Shown here piece by piece: positions 7,645 to 14,555 of a stretch of DNA of 36,841 nucleotides. Numbering within the stretch: position 1 is the stretch's first letter; the number at the start of each line of letters is the position of its first letter. Source of the stretch: CAZPWQ01 sp964590495 (GTDB taxonomy: Bacteria; Bacteroidota; Rhodothermia; Balneolales; Balneolaceae). Location of the stretch: NCBI GenBank assembly GCA_964590495.1, contig CAZPWQ010000019.1:1-36841 (forward strand). The letters are read 5' to 3'. The position numbers and the translations under genes are program-made. A model generated the notes under the pieces. It saw only the letters and a program-made list of their open reading frames with translations. It was not told the origin of the DNA and searched no databases.

Positions 7645-8721
7645 TTAAGCAACGGTTATTTTATCATCCAGATATACATCCTGAATAAAATTAAGCAATT
7701 TTATACCCTCATCCATCGGTCGCTGAAAGGCCTTGCGTCCACTGATAAGCCCCATACCGCCGGCACGTTTGTTGATTACCGCCGTACGCACGGCCTGGGC
7801 GAAATCATTATCGCCTGAGGAACCACCGGAATTAATTAAACCGGCACGGCCCATATAGCAATTTGCTACCTGGTAACGCGTTAAATCAATCGGATGATCC
7901 GAGCTGAGTTTGTCATAGATGTCTTCATCAAGCTTGCCATAGGAAGAATCTCCCATATTCAAGGCTTTATACCCGCCGTTATTGGTCGGCAGTTTCTGCT
8001 TGATGATATCCGCCTGAATAGTCACCCCCAAATGGTTTGCCTGTCCGGTTAAATCGGCGGAAGCGTGATAGTCGGTTCCGTCCACTTTAAAAACTGAATT
8101 TCGGGTATAGCACCAGAGAATGGTAGCCATTCCGAGTTCATGGGCCCGTTCGAAAGCTTTTGCGACTTCCTGAATCTGGCGGCTCGATTCCTTTGATCCG
8201 AAATAAATGGTTGCTCCTACAGCAGTAGCACCCATATCAAATGCACGCTCGACGGTCCCGAACATAATTTGATTGTATTCATTCGGATAGGTCATCAATT
8301 CATTATGGTTGATTTTTACAATAAAGGGAATTTTGTGTGCATACTTACGAGAGACTGCACCCAAGACGCCGAATGTTGAAGCAACACCATTGCAACCGCC
8401 TTCTATGGCCAGTTTTACAATCTTTTCCGGATTGAAATAATCCGGATTAGGCGCAAAAGAAGCACCGCCCGAATGCTCAACTCCCTGGTCGACCGGTAAA
8501 ATAGACAGGTAACCCGTTCCTCCGAGTCGCCCATGATTAATCAGGGCCTGCAAATTTCGCAATACACGGGGGTTTCGATCGGATTGATACCACGTATCAT
8601 CTACATACGAAGGTGAGGGAATGGTAATATTTTCTTTGGAAATTGTCTCACATTGATGATTCAACAAATCTTCAGCTTCTTTGCCGAGTAGTTCTTCAAT
8701 GCTTTTGGTTGCTAATGCCAT
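7645..8721 (-). CDS. fbaB: Class I fructose-bisphosphate aldolase (DhnA/FbaB type)
   Basis: This enzyme cleaves or forms fructose-1,6-bisphosphate through a Schiff base, without metal, in glycolysis and gluconeogenesis. The 358-residue length matches the E. coli FbaB type (about 350). Conserved barrel segments include Y-L-S-I-L-P-V-D-Q-G-V-E-H-S, N-G-V-A-S-T-F-G-V, V-G-A-T-I-Y-F-G-S and Y-M-G-R-A-G-L-I-N-S-G-G, the last forming the phosphate-binding loop. The likely Schiff-base lysine is the first Lys of A-D-I-I-K-Q-K, by family position. The gene is monocistronic, with its own terminator at 7592-7627. The ATG start is clear. Confidence 0.93.
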   Translation of the reverse strand: MALATKSIEELLGKEAEDLLNHQCETISKENITIPSPSYVDDTWYQSDRNPRVLRNLQALINHGRLGGTGYLSILPVDQGVEHSGGASFAPNPDYFNPEKIVKLAIEGGCNGVASTFGVLGAVSRKYAHKIPFIVKINHNELMTYPNEYNQIMFGTVERAFDMGATAVGATIYFGSKESSRQIQEVAKAFERAHELGMATILWCYTRNSVFKVDGTDYHASADLTGQANHLGVTIQADIIKQKLPTNNGGYKALNMGDSSYGKLDEDIYDKLSSDHPIDLTRYQVANCYMGRAGLINSGGSSGDNDFAQAVRTAVINKRAGGMGLISGRKAFQRPMDEGIKLLNFIQDVYLDDKITVA

Positions 8722-8769
8722 AGCGTTATCTAATTATATTCAAAAATCTGTTCTGGTTTTAACGGAGGA

Positions 8770-8777
8770 GAAATATA
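8770..8777 (-). promoter_or_regulatory. Possible -7 box of fbaB (TATATTTC)
   Basis: On the minus strand, TATATTTC matches TAnnTTTG at 7 of 8 positions, 48 bases before the fbaB start. There is no clear -33 element, so this is a weak call. Confidence 0.3.
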
Positions 8778-8879
8778 AGTGATAAAAGATGAAATGACTA
8801 GTTTTGTTATCAGTAAATTAGTTTACCAGTTTATTAGTATAGCGGTTAAATGTAATGTGATAAAATATGTTGGCAACCG

Positions 8880-9300
8880 GCTCATTGCCCCTGCGGCACG
8901 GATGATCCTTAGAGCTTTCGGAAGACTCCGTCCCGGAAAACCACCGGGACTGCGCTCTTTTATAAATGACGCTGCTGGTTAGGTTTTTGGACAACTAATT
9001 AAAAAAACACTCTCATTGTCATCCCGAGAGTAAGTCCACGGGTTTTTCGGACTGGAACCGAGGGATCTCATCCGTTCTGAAATGGCAGCGAGCTTAACAA
9101 AAGGTTGTGATTAGTTGCCCTTGCTGGTAATGTAAGTTGATAACCTTACATACCCTCACGACACGGATGGGATTCCTCCACTCCGCATCGGAAAACCACC
9201 GATGCTGCGGTCGGAATGACGCAGTGGGGGGCAACTAACTAAAACCCACCTACGATGTCATCCCTGTAGAGTGGAAGTCCGCTGTGAAATGGCTGTCAAT
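8880..9300. repeat. Cluster of four related palindromic intergenic repeats
   Basis: The 692-base gap between fbaB and dusB holds no credible gene. It contains four copies of one element. Copy A (about 8885-9000) and copy B (about 9111-9238) lie in + orientation. Copy C (about 9014-9100) is inverted. Copy D (about 9255-9295) is a shortened inverted form. A and B share ACTCCG, a hairpin with loop AAAACCA, then CTGCG; the stems differ but remain perfectly paired (8930-8950 and 9185-9205). All of A-C share an ACGGATG(A/G)GAT-like block. The small open frame across copy A is an artefact of the repeat. Confidence 0.75.
9111..9238. repeat. 128-bp repeat unit bounded by 10-bp inverted repeats
   Basis: TTAGTTGCCC at 9111-9120 and GGGCAACTAA at 9229-9238 are perfect inverted repeats. 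They enclose the GCATCGG-AAAACCA-CCGATGC hairpin. A related edge, GGACAACTAATTAA, ends copy A near 8987-9000. The layout resembles a miniature inverted-repeat element, but no transposase or target duplication was seen. Confidence 0.5.
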
Positions 9301-9367
9301 TTGATAAAAGTTTCACTGAGTCAAGTTACAGGGATACAAATCAATCGAACTTATGATTAAAGTTGTT

Positions 9368-9375
9368 TATATTTT
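9368..9375 (+). promoter_or_regulatory. Possible -7 box of dusB (TATATTTT)
   Basis: TATATTTT matches TAnnTTTG at 7 of 8 positions, 38 bases before the dusB GTG. No clear -33 element is seen. The repeats end just upstream, leaving this AT-rich stretch as the likely promoter. Confidence 0.35.
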
Positions 9376-9413
9376 ATAATTGAAAAATTAACAAACCTAA
9401 TATTTCTGATAAA

Positions 9414-10406
9414 GTGAAAATAGGCTCTATTGATTTAGGAAAACAGCCGGTTTTACTGGCGCCAATGGAGGATGTCACGGATTCTCCATTCCGGGTGATG
9501 TGCAGAAATAAAGGAGCGAGCGTGGTATATACGGAATTTATAAGCTCCGAAGCGATTATACGTGATTCCGATATTGCCCTCCACAAAATGGATTTCCAGG
9601 AAGAGGAACGGCCTTTCGGGGTGCAAATTTTTGGCGGCCGTGAGGAAGCGATGCAGGGAGCGGCCAGAGTTGCGGAAAGTAATAATCCGGATATAGTTGA
9701 TATTAATTTTGGCTGCCCGGTTTACAAAATTGTAAAGAAGGGAGCCGGTTCCGCCTGCCTTAAAGATCTGGACATGATGGAAAGAATGGCCGGCACTGTA
9801 GTTGATGCCGTCAAATCAAAGCCCGTTACGGTGAAAACACGGCTTGGATGGGACGATAGTACAATCCGTATCTCTGAAGCTGCACTGATGCTGCAAAGCA
9901 TTGGAGTTAAAGCGCTGACCGTTCACGCCCGAACCCGCTGCCAGAAATATAAAGGTGATGCACGGTGGGAATGGCTCAAAAAGCTGCGCAATACTCCCGG
10001 ACTTGAAATTCCTATTATCGGTAATGGCGATGTCACCAGTCCGCAAGACGCTAAACGGATGTTTGATGAAACCGGTGTCGACGGAGTTATGATCGGCCGG
10101 GGCGCTATCGGGAATCCCTGGATATTCGAAAACACCCGTCATTATCTTGAAACGGGCGAACTGCTTCCGGAACCTACGGTGAAAGACCGGCTTGAGCTCT
10201 GTGCCGAACAGTTAAAACGTTCAGTCGATCATCACGGGGAGCGCTATGGCGTAATCATCATGAAAAAACATTACGGGCAGTATCTGAAGGGTGTCCACAA
10301 CAGCAGACATCTGAGGGCAGATATAATGAAAGAGCAGGAAGTGCAGCCTATTCTCGACCTGCTGATGAATTTCAGGGATCAGGAACTTTTTGCCGTGGCC
10401 TCGTGA
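9414..10406 (+). CDS. dusB: tRNA-dihydrouridine synthase (DusB type)
   Basis: Dus enzymes are FMN proteins that reduce specific uridines in the tRNA D-loop with NADPH. The 330-residue protein begins with GTG at 9414, followed directly by the first barrel strand (P-V-L-L-A-P-M-E-D-V-T-D-S-P-F-R). The catalytic Cys lies in I-N-F-G-C-P-V-Y-K-I, followed by G-A-G-S-A-C-L, typical of the DusB branch. The FMN-phosphate region is I-I-G-N-G-D-V and M-I-G-R-G-A-I-G-N-P-W-I-F, and the C-terminal helical tRNA-binding domain follows. It stands alone on this strand after a repeat-rich gap. Confidence 0.93.
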   Translation: MKIGSIDLGKQPVLLAPMEDVTDSPFRVMCRNKGASVVYTEFISSEAIIRDSDIALHKMDFQEEERPFGVQIFGGREEAMQGAARVAESNNPDIVDINFGCPVYKIVKKGAGSACLKDLDMMERMAGTVVDAVKSKPVTVKTRLGWDDSTIRISEAALMLQSIGVKALTVHARTRCQKYKGDARWEWLKKLRNTPGLEIPIIGNGDVTSPQDAKRMFDETGVDGVMIGRGAIGNPWIFENTRHYLETGELLPEPTVKDRLELCAEQLKRSVDHHGERYGVIIMKKHYGQYLKGVHNSRHLRADIMKEQEVQPILDLLMNFRDQELFAVAS

Positions 10407-10502
10407 TTTGGTTATTGGTTGTCTATCCCCGAATAAAGCAATAGCCTATACTGGTTCAGTTTTGATAGCTTTTTACCACATCAATAGCCTTTAAAAGCTG
10501 TT

Positions 10503-10540
10503 ACACGGAGTTACGCAAAGGAGCACAGAGTTTCACAAAG
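10503..10540. repeat. Dispersed repeat with core CACAGAGTTTCACA
   Basis: The segment is built from ACRSAG/CACAGAG-like units. The 14-mer CACAGAGTTTCACA (10524-10537) recurs exactly, in inverse orientation, at 34741-34754 between the two ABC permeases. Confidence 0.5.
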
Positions 10541-10550
10541 GGTTCGATCC

Positions 10551-10582
10551 CCGGCTGATTCAAGCATCCACGCTTGAACCGG
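10551..10582. repeat. REP-like palindrome (TTCAAGC-ATCCAC-GCTTGAA)
   Basis: A perfect 7-bp stem (10559-10565 with 10572-10578) around ATCCAC is extended by an outer CCGG/CCGG pair with a four-base bulge. It shares the CAAGC...ACGCTTG core with 2578-2609. Confidence 0.6.
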
Positions 10583-10591
10583 CAAAATAAA

Positions 10592-10870
10592 TTGAATCCT
10601 TTACAAGATTTGCCCGTACAGCTTACAGAACTGCAATTAACCAGGATCACTATGTGGAATCGTCTACTGCGATTACTGACAACCGGATTGAATGTCTACA
10701 GCTTCTATGCTAATCCTGTCCGCTATATCATCAGCACACTAATGATTATCTTAATCCCCTGCCTTATCTATATTTTCTGGGGAAGTTTAATGATTTTGGC
10801 TTTGATAGCAGTGACCGTTTACTTTCTTCACCGGTCGCTCACCTCTCAAAGCGGGCGGAGCTACTCCTGA
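10592..10870 (+). CDS. Possible small membrane protein
   Basis: This is an unrecognised open frame that would encode up to 92 residues from a TTG at 10592. An ATG at 10652 would give 72 residues. A TTG further upstream at 10574 lies inside the palindromic repeat and is unlikely. The only feature is a strongly hydrophobic stretch of about 35 residues (from Y-I-I-S-T-L-M-I-I-L-I-P to V-T-V-Y-F-L-H), enough for two membrane helices, followed by a polar tail. It ends one base before the convergent MscS gene stop. No homologous family is recognised, and it could be a chance frame. Confidence 0.35.
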   Translation: MNPLQDLPVQLTELQLTRITMWNRLLRLLTTGLNVYSFYANPVRYIISTLMIILIPCLIYIFWGSLMILALIAVTVYFLHRSLTSQSGRSYS

Positions 10871-10871
10871 T

Positions 10872-11738
10872 TTAATTTTCCTTTTTCCCTGTTTCATTCA
10901 AGGTATTTATTATTTCGACAGGCATTGCTTTACTCTTAGAACCGGCATACAGAGAAACATGCGGAAACGGTATCTCTATCCCCTCCTCATCAAACCGCTT
11001 TTTAATTTCTTCCTGAATTGTGTTTTTAAGAAAAATCCACTCCCTGACCGGTGCCCAGATCCTGAAATCCAGATCAATTGATGAAGTGCCAAAAGCCTCG
11101 AATATAATTTGTGGCTCAGGCTCACTCAATGAGTATTCGTTCTTTTCAGCTATATCCATTAAAATTTCACGGACCTGCGCTATGTCTTCTTTATAGGCAA
11201 CAGATACTTTGGCATTAAATCTTCGTATTGGAAACCTGGTCAGGTTTATTACTTCGGTTTTGATAATCGTTTCGTTAGGAATACGTACAAACATATTGTC
11301 GAATGTGCGCAGCTTAACCGATAGCACATCGATCGATAATACAATGCCGATAGTGCCCCCTACATTGATGATATCATCGACTTTGAACGGCTGCTCAGCA
11401 ATTAAAAACAGACCGCTGATAATATTCGAAACACTTGTCTGAGAGGCAAAACCAAGTGCCACACCAACGATACCCGCCCCTGCCAATAAAGGAGCCAGAC
11501 TGATGCCCAGCTGACCCATTATCGTTATCAGCATAATAACAAGACCAGTATAAAAAACGATTTTACCGGCAAGCATCCCGTAATGCGGGGCATATTTTTT
11601 CGTGAAAAACGAGCGGGCCCAGCTGCGGAGAAGCAATAAAACAGGAATAGAAATACCAATAATGAGGATTACCTGAATTATCTGGAAGATTATTTCCTCG
11701 GATATGTAATTGTAAAGGTTCAATTCTGAGAAATCCAT
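10872..11738 (-). CDS. MscS-family mechanosensitive ion channel
   Basis: Small-conductance channels of this family open under membrane tension to release solutes during hypo-osmotic shock. The length, 288 residues, is the same as classical MscS. There are three membrane helices. The pore-lining TM3 is visible as A-P-L-L-A-G-A-G-I-V-G-V-A-L-G-F-A-S-Q, with the Ala/Gly packing pattern of MscS. It is followed by the beta domain (F-K-V-D-D-I-I-N-V-G-G-T-I-G-I-V) and the P-N-E-T-I-I motif. The C-terminal alpha/beta domain ends in I-P-F-P-H-V-S-L-Y. The DUF432 gene lies 16 bases upstream on the same strand, a likely functional pair. Confidence 0.93.
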   Translation of the reverse strand: MDFSELNLYNYISEEIIFQIIQVILIIGISIPVLLLLRSWARSFFTKKYAPHYGMLAGKIVFYTGLVIMLITIMGQLGISLAPLLAGAGIVGVALGFASQTSVSNIISGLFLIAEQPFKVDDIINVGGTIGIVLSIDVLSVKLRTFDNMFVRIPNETIIKTEVINLTRFPIRRFNAKVSVAYKEDIAQVREILMDIAEKNEYSLSEPEPQIIFEAFGTSSIDLDFRIWAPVREWIFLKNTIQEEIKKRFDEEGIEIPFPHVSLYAGSKSKAMPVEIINTLNETGKKEN

Positions 11739-11757
11739 AATATATAGTGTTATTAAT

Positions 11758-12555
11758 CTAGCGCCCCAAAAAATTCGTATCCTCGAAAAAAAGCTTAAAA
11801 GTCCGGGTCGCCAGGCTCTTTTGTATTTCCTTACGGGGCTTGCTCAGCAATATTTTCTTGTCGATGCCCTCCGGTAATTTACCGGTCATAATAACATCGC
11901 TGTTCAGATCCTCACCCTGGTATATGATTTGGGTTTCATCCGCCCACAATTCTCTGTCATGCTGATATATACTTAGGCGTTCAACCCGATAGCAAAAATT
12001 TTCAAAGTTAAGATCATCATTCGATTTATTTGAAATTACGATCGAACAATTAACTACATAAGATTTTAATTCAACTTCCGATAAATGTCTGCGGGCTTTT
12101 GTTGTGGCATGGTAACAAAGTTCCCCCTCCAAAGGAGTTCCGAACCATGTGCGGGACAATTTTACTGTAGGAATTTCGGTCAGCAGGTAGTCTTTATCCG
12201 GTAAGTTTATCCTGACCCATACAGGGATCCTGGTAAAAATTGGGATTTCAGTATCTGAACTTATTTTAAGTAGATATTCAGAAGTTACTACAAGCGGTAA
12301 ATCCGGAAATACGGGAGCAAGCCGGATCTTTTGAGTATTCTTTTTAGTTGCCCATCGTAACCATTCCAGGTTTTCGGGAGGAGGGGCAGATTTGGTATAT
12401 TTTGTTTCCCGGGAATCGACGTGAAGATAACCGATCCAGATATCTGAATCTTTTAGAATGAGCCACAGGCGTAGATTTCCCAGCGAAATGAATTCTGTTT
12501 TGCCTTCAGTAAGTTTTCGCTCACCCCATATATTTTCTGTTGTTGCATTCCCCAT
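11758..12555 (-). CDS. DUF432 family protein
   Basis: I recognise this as a DUF432-type protein of unknown function: beta-rich and soluble with no signal peptide, starting M-G-N-A-T-T-E-N-I-W-G-E-R-K-L. The ATG at 12555 is preferred over an in-frame TTG at 12570. Conserved-looking stretches are W-L-I-L-K-D-S-D-I-W-I-G-Y-L near residue 30, P-V-F-P-D-L-P-L-V-V, and R-T-W-F-G-T-P-L-E-G-E-L-C-Y near residue 140. It lies between serS (34 bases upstream) and the MscS channel (19 bases downstream). From memory, the family tends to neighbour mechanosensitive channels. A regulatory or accessory role for the channel is inferred from this linkage. Confidence 0.7.
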   Translation of the reverse strand: MGNATTENIWGERKLTEGKTEFISLGNLRLWLILKDSDIWIGYLHVDSRETKYTKSAPPPENLEWLRWATKKNTQKIRLAPVFPDLPLVVTSEYLLKISSDTEIPIFTRIPVWVRINLPDKDYLLTEIPTVKLSRTWFGTPLEGELCYHATTKARRHLSEVELKSYVVNCSIVISNKSNDDLNFENFCYRVERLSIYQHDRELWADETQIIYQGEDLNSDVIMTGKLPEGIDKKILLSKPRKEIQKSLATRTFKLFFEDTNFLGR

Positions 12556-12589
12556 ATGTACCAATATCAACCTTGTTCAAAAAAATTCA

Positions 12590-13864
12590 TTAACTCCCAA
12601 TTATTTCCGTACCGGTCAAAGGTACTAATACCTCCGGAACTTTGATGCTGCCATCTTCCTGCTGGTAAACCTCCAGTATCGCAGCAACAATTCGCGGAAG
12701 TGCCAGTCCCGAACCATTTAATGTATGTAAAATTTGGGTATCACCACCCTCATCACGATATCGCAGCATCATGCGACGCGCCTGAAAAGAACTAAAGTTC
12801 GAGCATGAGCTTACTTCCAGCCAGCGCTGTTGTCCCGGACTCCAAACTTCCAGATCGTATTTTTTTGTTTGGGTAAAACCCATATCACCGGTACACATTA
12901 ACAACGTACGATACGGCAGATTCAGATCTACAAGCAGAGATTCAGCATATTCCCTGAGGCTCTCCAATTCTTCATAAGCAGTATCCGGATGTACAATCTT
13001 TACCAGTTCCACCTTGTCAAACTGGTGTAACCGGTTTAATCCGCGTACATCCTTACCATAAGAACCCGCTTCACGACGCCAACATGGAGTATATGCTGTA
13101 TAATAAATGGGCAGCGAATCCAATTCGATAATTTCATCACGGTGGAAATTCGTAACCGGTACCTCTGCCGTCGGAATTGTAAAAAATTCATCGCGCGGAA
13201 TCTCGTACATCATATCTTCCTTGTCGGGTATTTGTCCCGTTCCCCTGGCCGAATCTTCATTTACAAAGTAAGGAACCTGTAACTCCTCATATCCGTTTTC
13301 GATTGCTTTATTCAGGAAGTAATTAATAAGTGCCCGCTGTAATCTGGCGACAGGTCCACGATAAAAGGGGAAACCGGCACCGGTTACTTTGGAGCCGCGA
13401 TCAAAGTCAATCCATCCCTTTTCTTCAACTAGCTCCCAGTGAGGTTTGCGCCAATCCTCTTTGGCAGGTTTTCCCCATGTTTTAAATACTTCATTTTCAT
13501 CCTCGGTTTCGCCCACAGGCACAGAGGGATGAGGAACATTGGGAATACGCAGCAGAAGATCATCACGCTCCTGTTTCAAACTTCTTAGCTGGTCTTCATG
13601 TTCTTTGATTTCTTCTTTTAATTTGGTGGTATGCTGAATAATTTTTTGAGCTTCATCTTTTTTACCTTGTCCCATAAGCTCACCGATTTTCTGGGCTTTA
13701 GTGTTGCTTTCATTACGAAGCTCATCAGCTTTCTGGACCAGTGACCTCCACTCTTTGTCTGCGATTAATACACGATCAACAAGATCGGTATTCTTCTCTC
13801 CTTTATTCACCATACCTTTTTTTACTTCATCTGTGTGAGCACGAATATAGTTGATGTCAAGCAT
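12590..13864 (-). CDS. serS: Seryl-tRNA synthetase
   Basis: This class II synthetase charges tRNA-Ser (and tRNA-Sec where present) with serine. It has 424 residues. The N-terminal antiparallel coiled coil that grips the tRNA long variable arm spans roughly residues 25-105 and is rich in K/E/Q. The catalytic core has the motif 2 region P-C-W-R-R-E-A-G-S-Y-G-K-D, then R-L-H-Q-F-D-K-V-E, and motif 3 N-G-S-G-L-A-L-P-R-I-V-A-A-I-L-E. The start ATG at 13864 lies about 37 bases downstream of a TATATTTG box. MscS and DUF432 follow closely and may be read through from this promoter. Confidence 0.97.
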   Translation of the reverse strand: MLDINYIRAHTDEVKKGMVNKGEKNTDLVDRVLIADKEWRSLVQKADELRNESNTKAQKIGELMGQGKKDEAQKIIQHTTKLKEEIKEHEDQLRSLKQERDDLLLRIPNVPHPSVPVGETEDENEVFKTWGKPAKEDWRKPHWELVEEKGWIDFDRGSKVTGAGFPFYRGPVARLQRALINYFLNKAIENGYEELQVPYFVNEDSARGTGQIPDKEDMMYEIPRDEFFTIPTAEVPVTNFHRDEIIELDSLPIYYTAYTPCWRREAGSYGKDVRGLNRLHQFDKVELVKIVHPDTAYEELESLREYAESLLVDLNLPYRTLLMCTGDMGFTQTKKYDLEVWSPGQQRWLEVSSCSNFSSFQARRMMLRYRDEGGDTQILHTLNGSGLALPRIVAAILEVYQQEDGSIKVPEVLVPLTGTEIIGS

Positions 13865-13900
13865 GGAACAATTTCATTTTTGATATATTAACTTAGGTGG

Positions 13901-13908
13901 CAAATATA
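13901..13908 (-). promoter_or_regulatory. Promoter -7 box of serS (TATATTTG)
   Basis: This is an exact TAnnTTTG match on the minus strand, 36 bases before the serS ATG. A -33 element is not clear. The gap to the divergent Lrp gene is about 200 bases. Confidence 0.55.
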
Positions 13909-13999
13909 AGGAGTTTAGTGCAGGTTTTAATCTTCAATTTTGCCCCTTCCCAAATTAAATCCAGATAAAAATAATTATCCCAAATCCTGAATTAAGTTC

Positions 14000-14030
14000 T
14001 TGAATTCCTAACTTATTAAGGTTATTTTAT
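14000..14030 (+). promoter_or_regulatory. Possible promoter of the Lrp-family gene
   Basis: TTG at 14000-14002 is followed, 20 bases later, by TATTTTAT (14023-14030), a six-of-eight match to TAnnTTTG at the normal Bacteroidota spacing, 34 bases before the ATG. This is a moderate call only. Confidence 0.35.
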
Positions 14031-14064
14031 TTTATTCATAGATAATTAAGGATCCACACATATC

Positions 14065-14541
14065 ATGGCACATTCTCTAGATGAAATTGATGTAAAAATT
14101 CTAAAGCACCTGCAAGTAGATGGACGCTCTCAGCGTAATAAGCTTGCTGAAATTGTTCACCTTTCTGTACCATCGGTATCAGAGCGCATGCGCAAGCTGG
14201 AAGAAAAGGAGCTTATCACAGGCTATCATGCACTTTTAGACCCGAAACGTTTCAAATTTGATATAACTGCATTTGTATTTGTTGAAGTTGATGGTTCTGA
14301 TAATTATCCCAAATTTGTTGAACATGCAAGCAATGAGCCGGAGGTTCTGGAATGCCATTCTATTACCGGAGATGGTTCACATATTTTGAAAATTCGTACA
14401 GAAAATACTGCATCATTTGAAAAGCTTCTTTCAAATATTCAGGCGTGGGATGGTGTTAGTAAAACTCGTTCAAATGTAGTATTGAGCAGCTTTAAAGAAA
14501 CTACAGAATTGCCGATCGAAAAAACGATCGTTCCAAAATAA
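14065..14541 (+). CDS. Lrp/AsnC family transcriptional regulator
   Basis: This 158-residue DNA-binding protein has the two Lrp/AsnC parts. An N-terminal winged helix-turn-helix (about residues 4-62) opens D-E-I-D-V-K-I-L-K-H-L-Q-V-D-G-R and includes the recognition region L-S-V-P-S-V-S-E-R-M-R-K-L-E. A C-terminal RAM/AsnC effector and oligomerisation domain (about 68-145) has the G-D-G-S-H-I-L-K-I strand. Such proteins sense amino acids or related metabolites. It is transcribed divergently from serS and lies 14 bases upstream of the membrane protein at 14556, with which it probably forms a two-gene operon. Confidence 0.92.
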   Translation: MAHSLDEIDVKILKHLQVDGRSQRNKLAEIVHLSVPSVSERMRKLEEKELITGYHALLDPKRFKFDITAFVFVEVDGSDNYPKFVEHASNEPEVLECHSITGDGSHILKIRTENTASFEKLLSNIQAWDGVSKTRSNVVLSSFKETTELPIEKTIVPK

Positions 14542-14555
14542 AGGTCCAACTATTC

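Noticed and set aside
8779..8982. 67-residue open frame in the fbaB-dusB gap
   Set aside because: Its second half is entirely repeat copy A and its start lies in the fbaB promoter area. No family features are visible.
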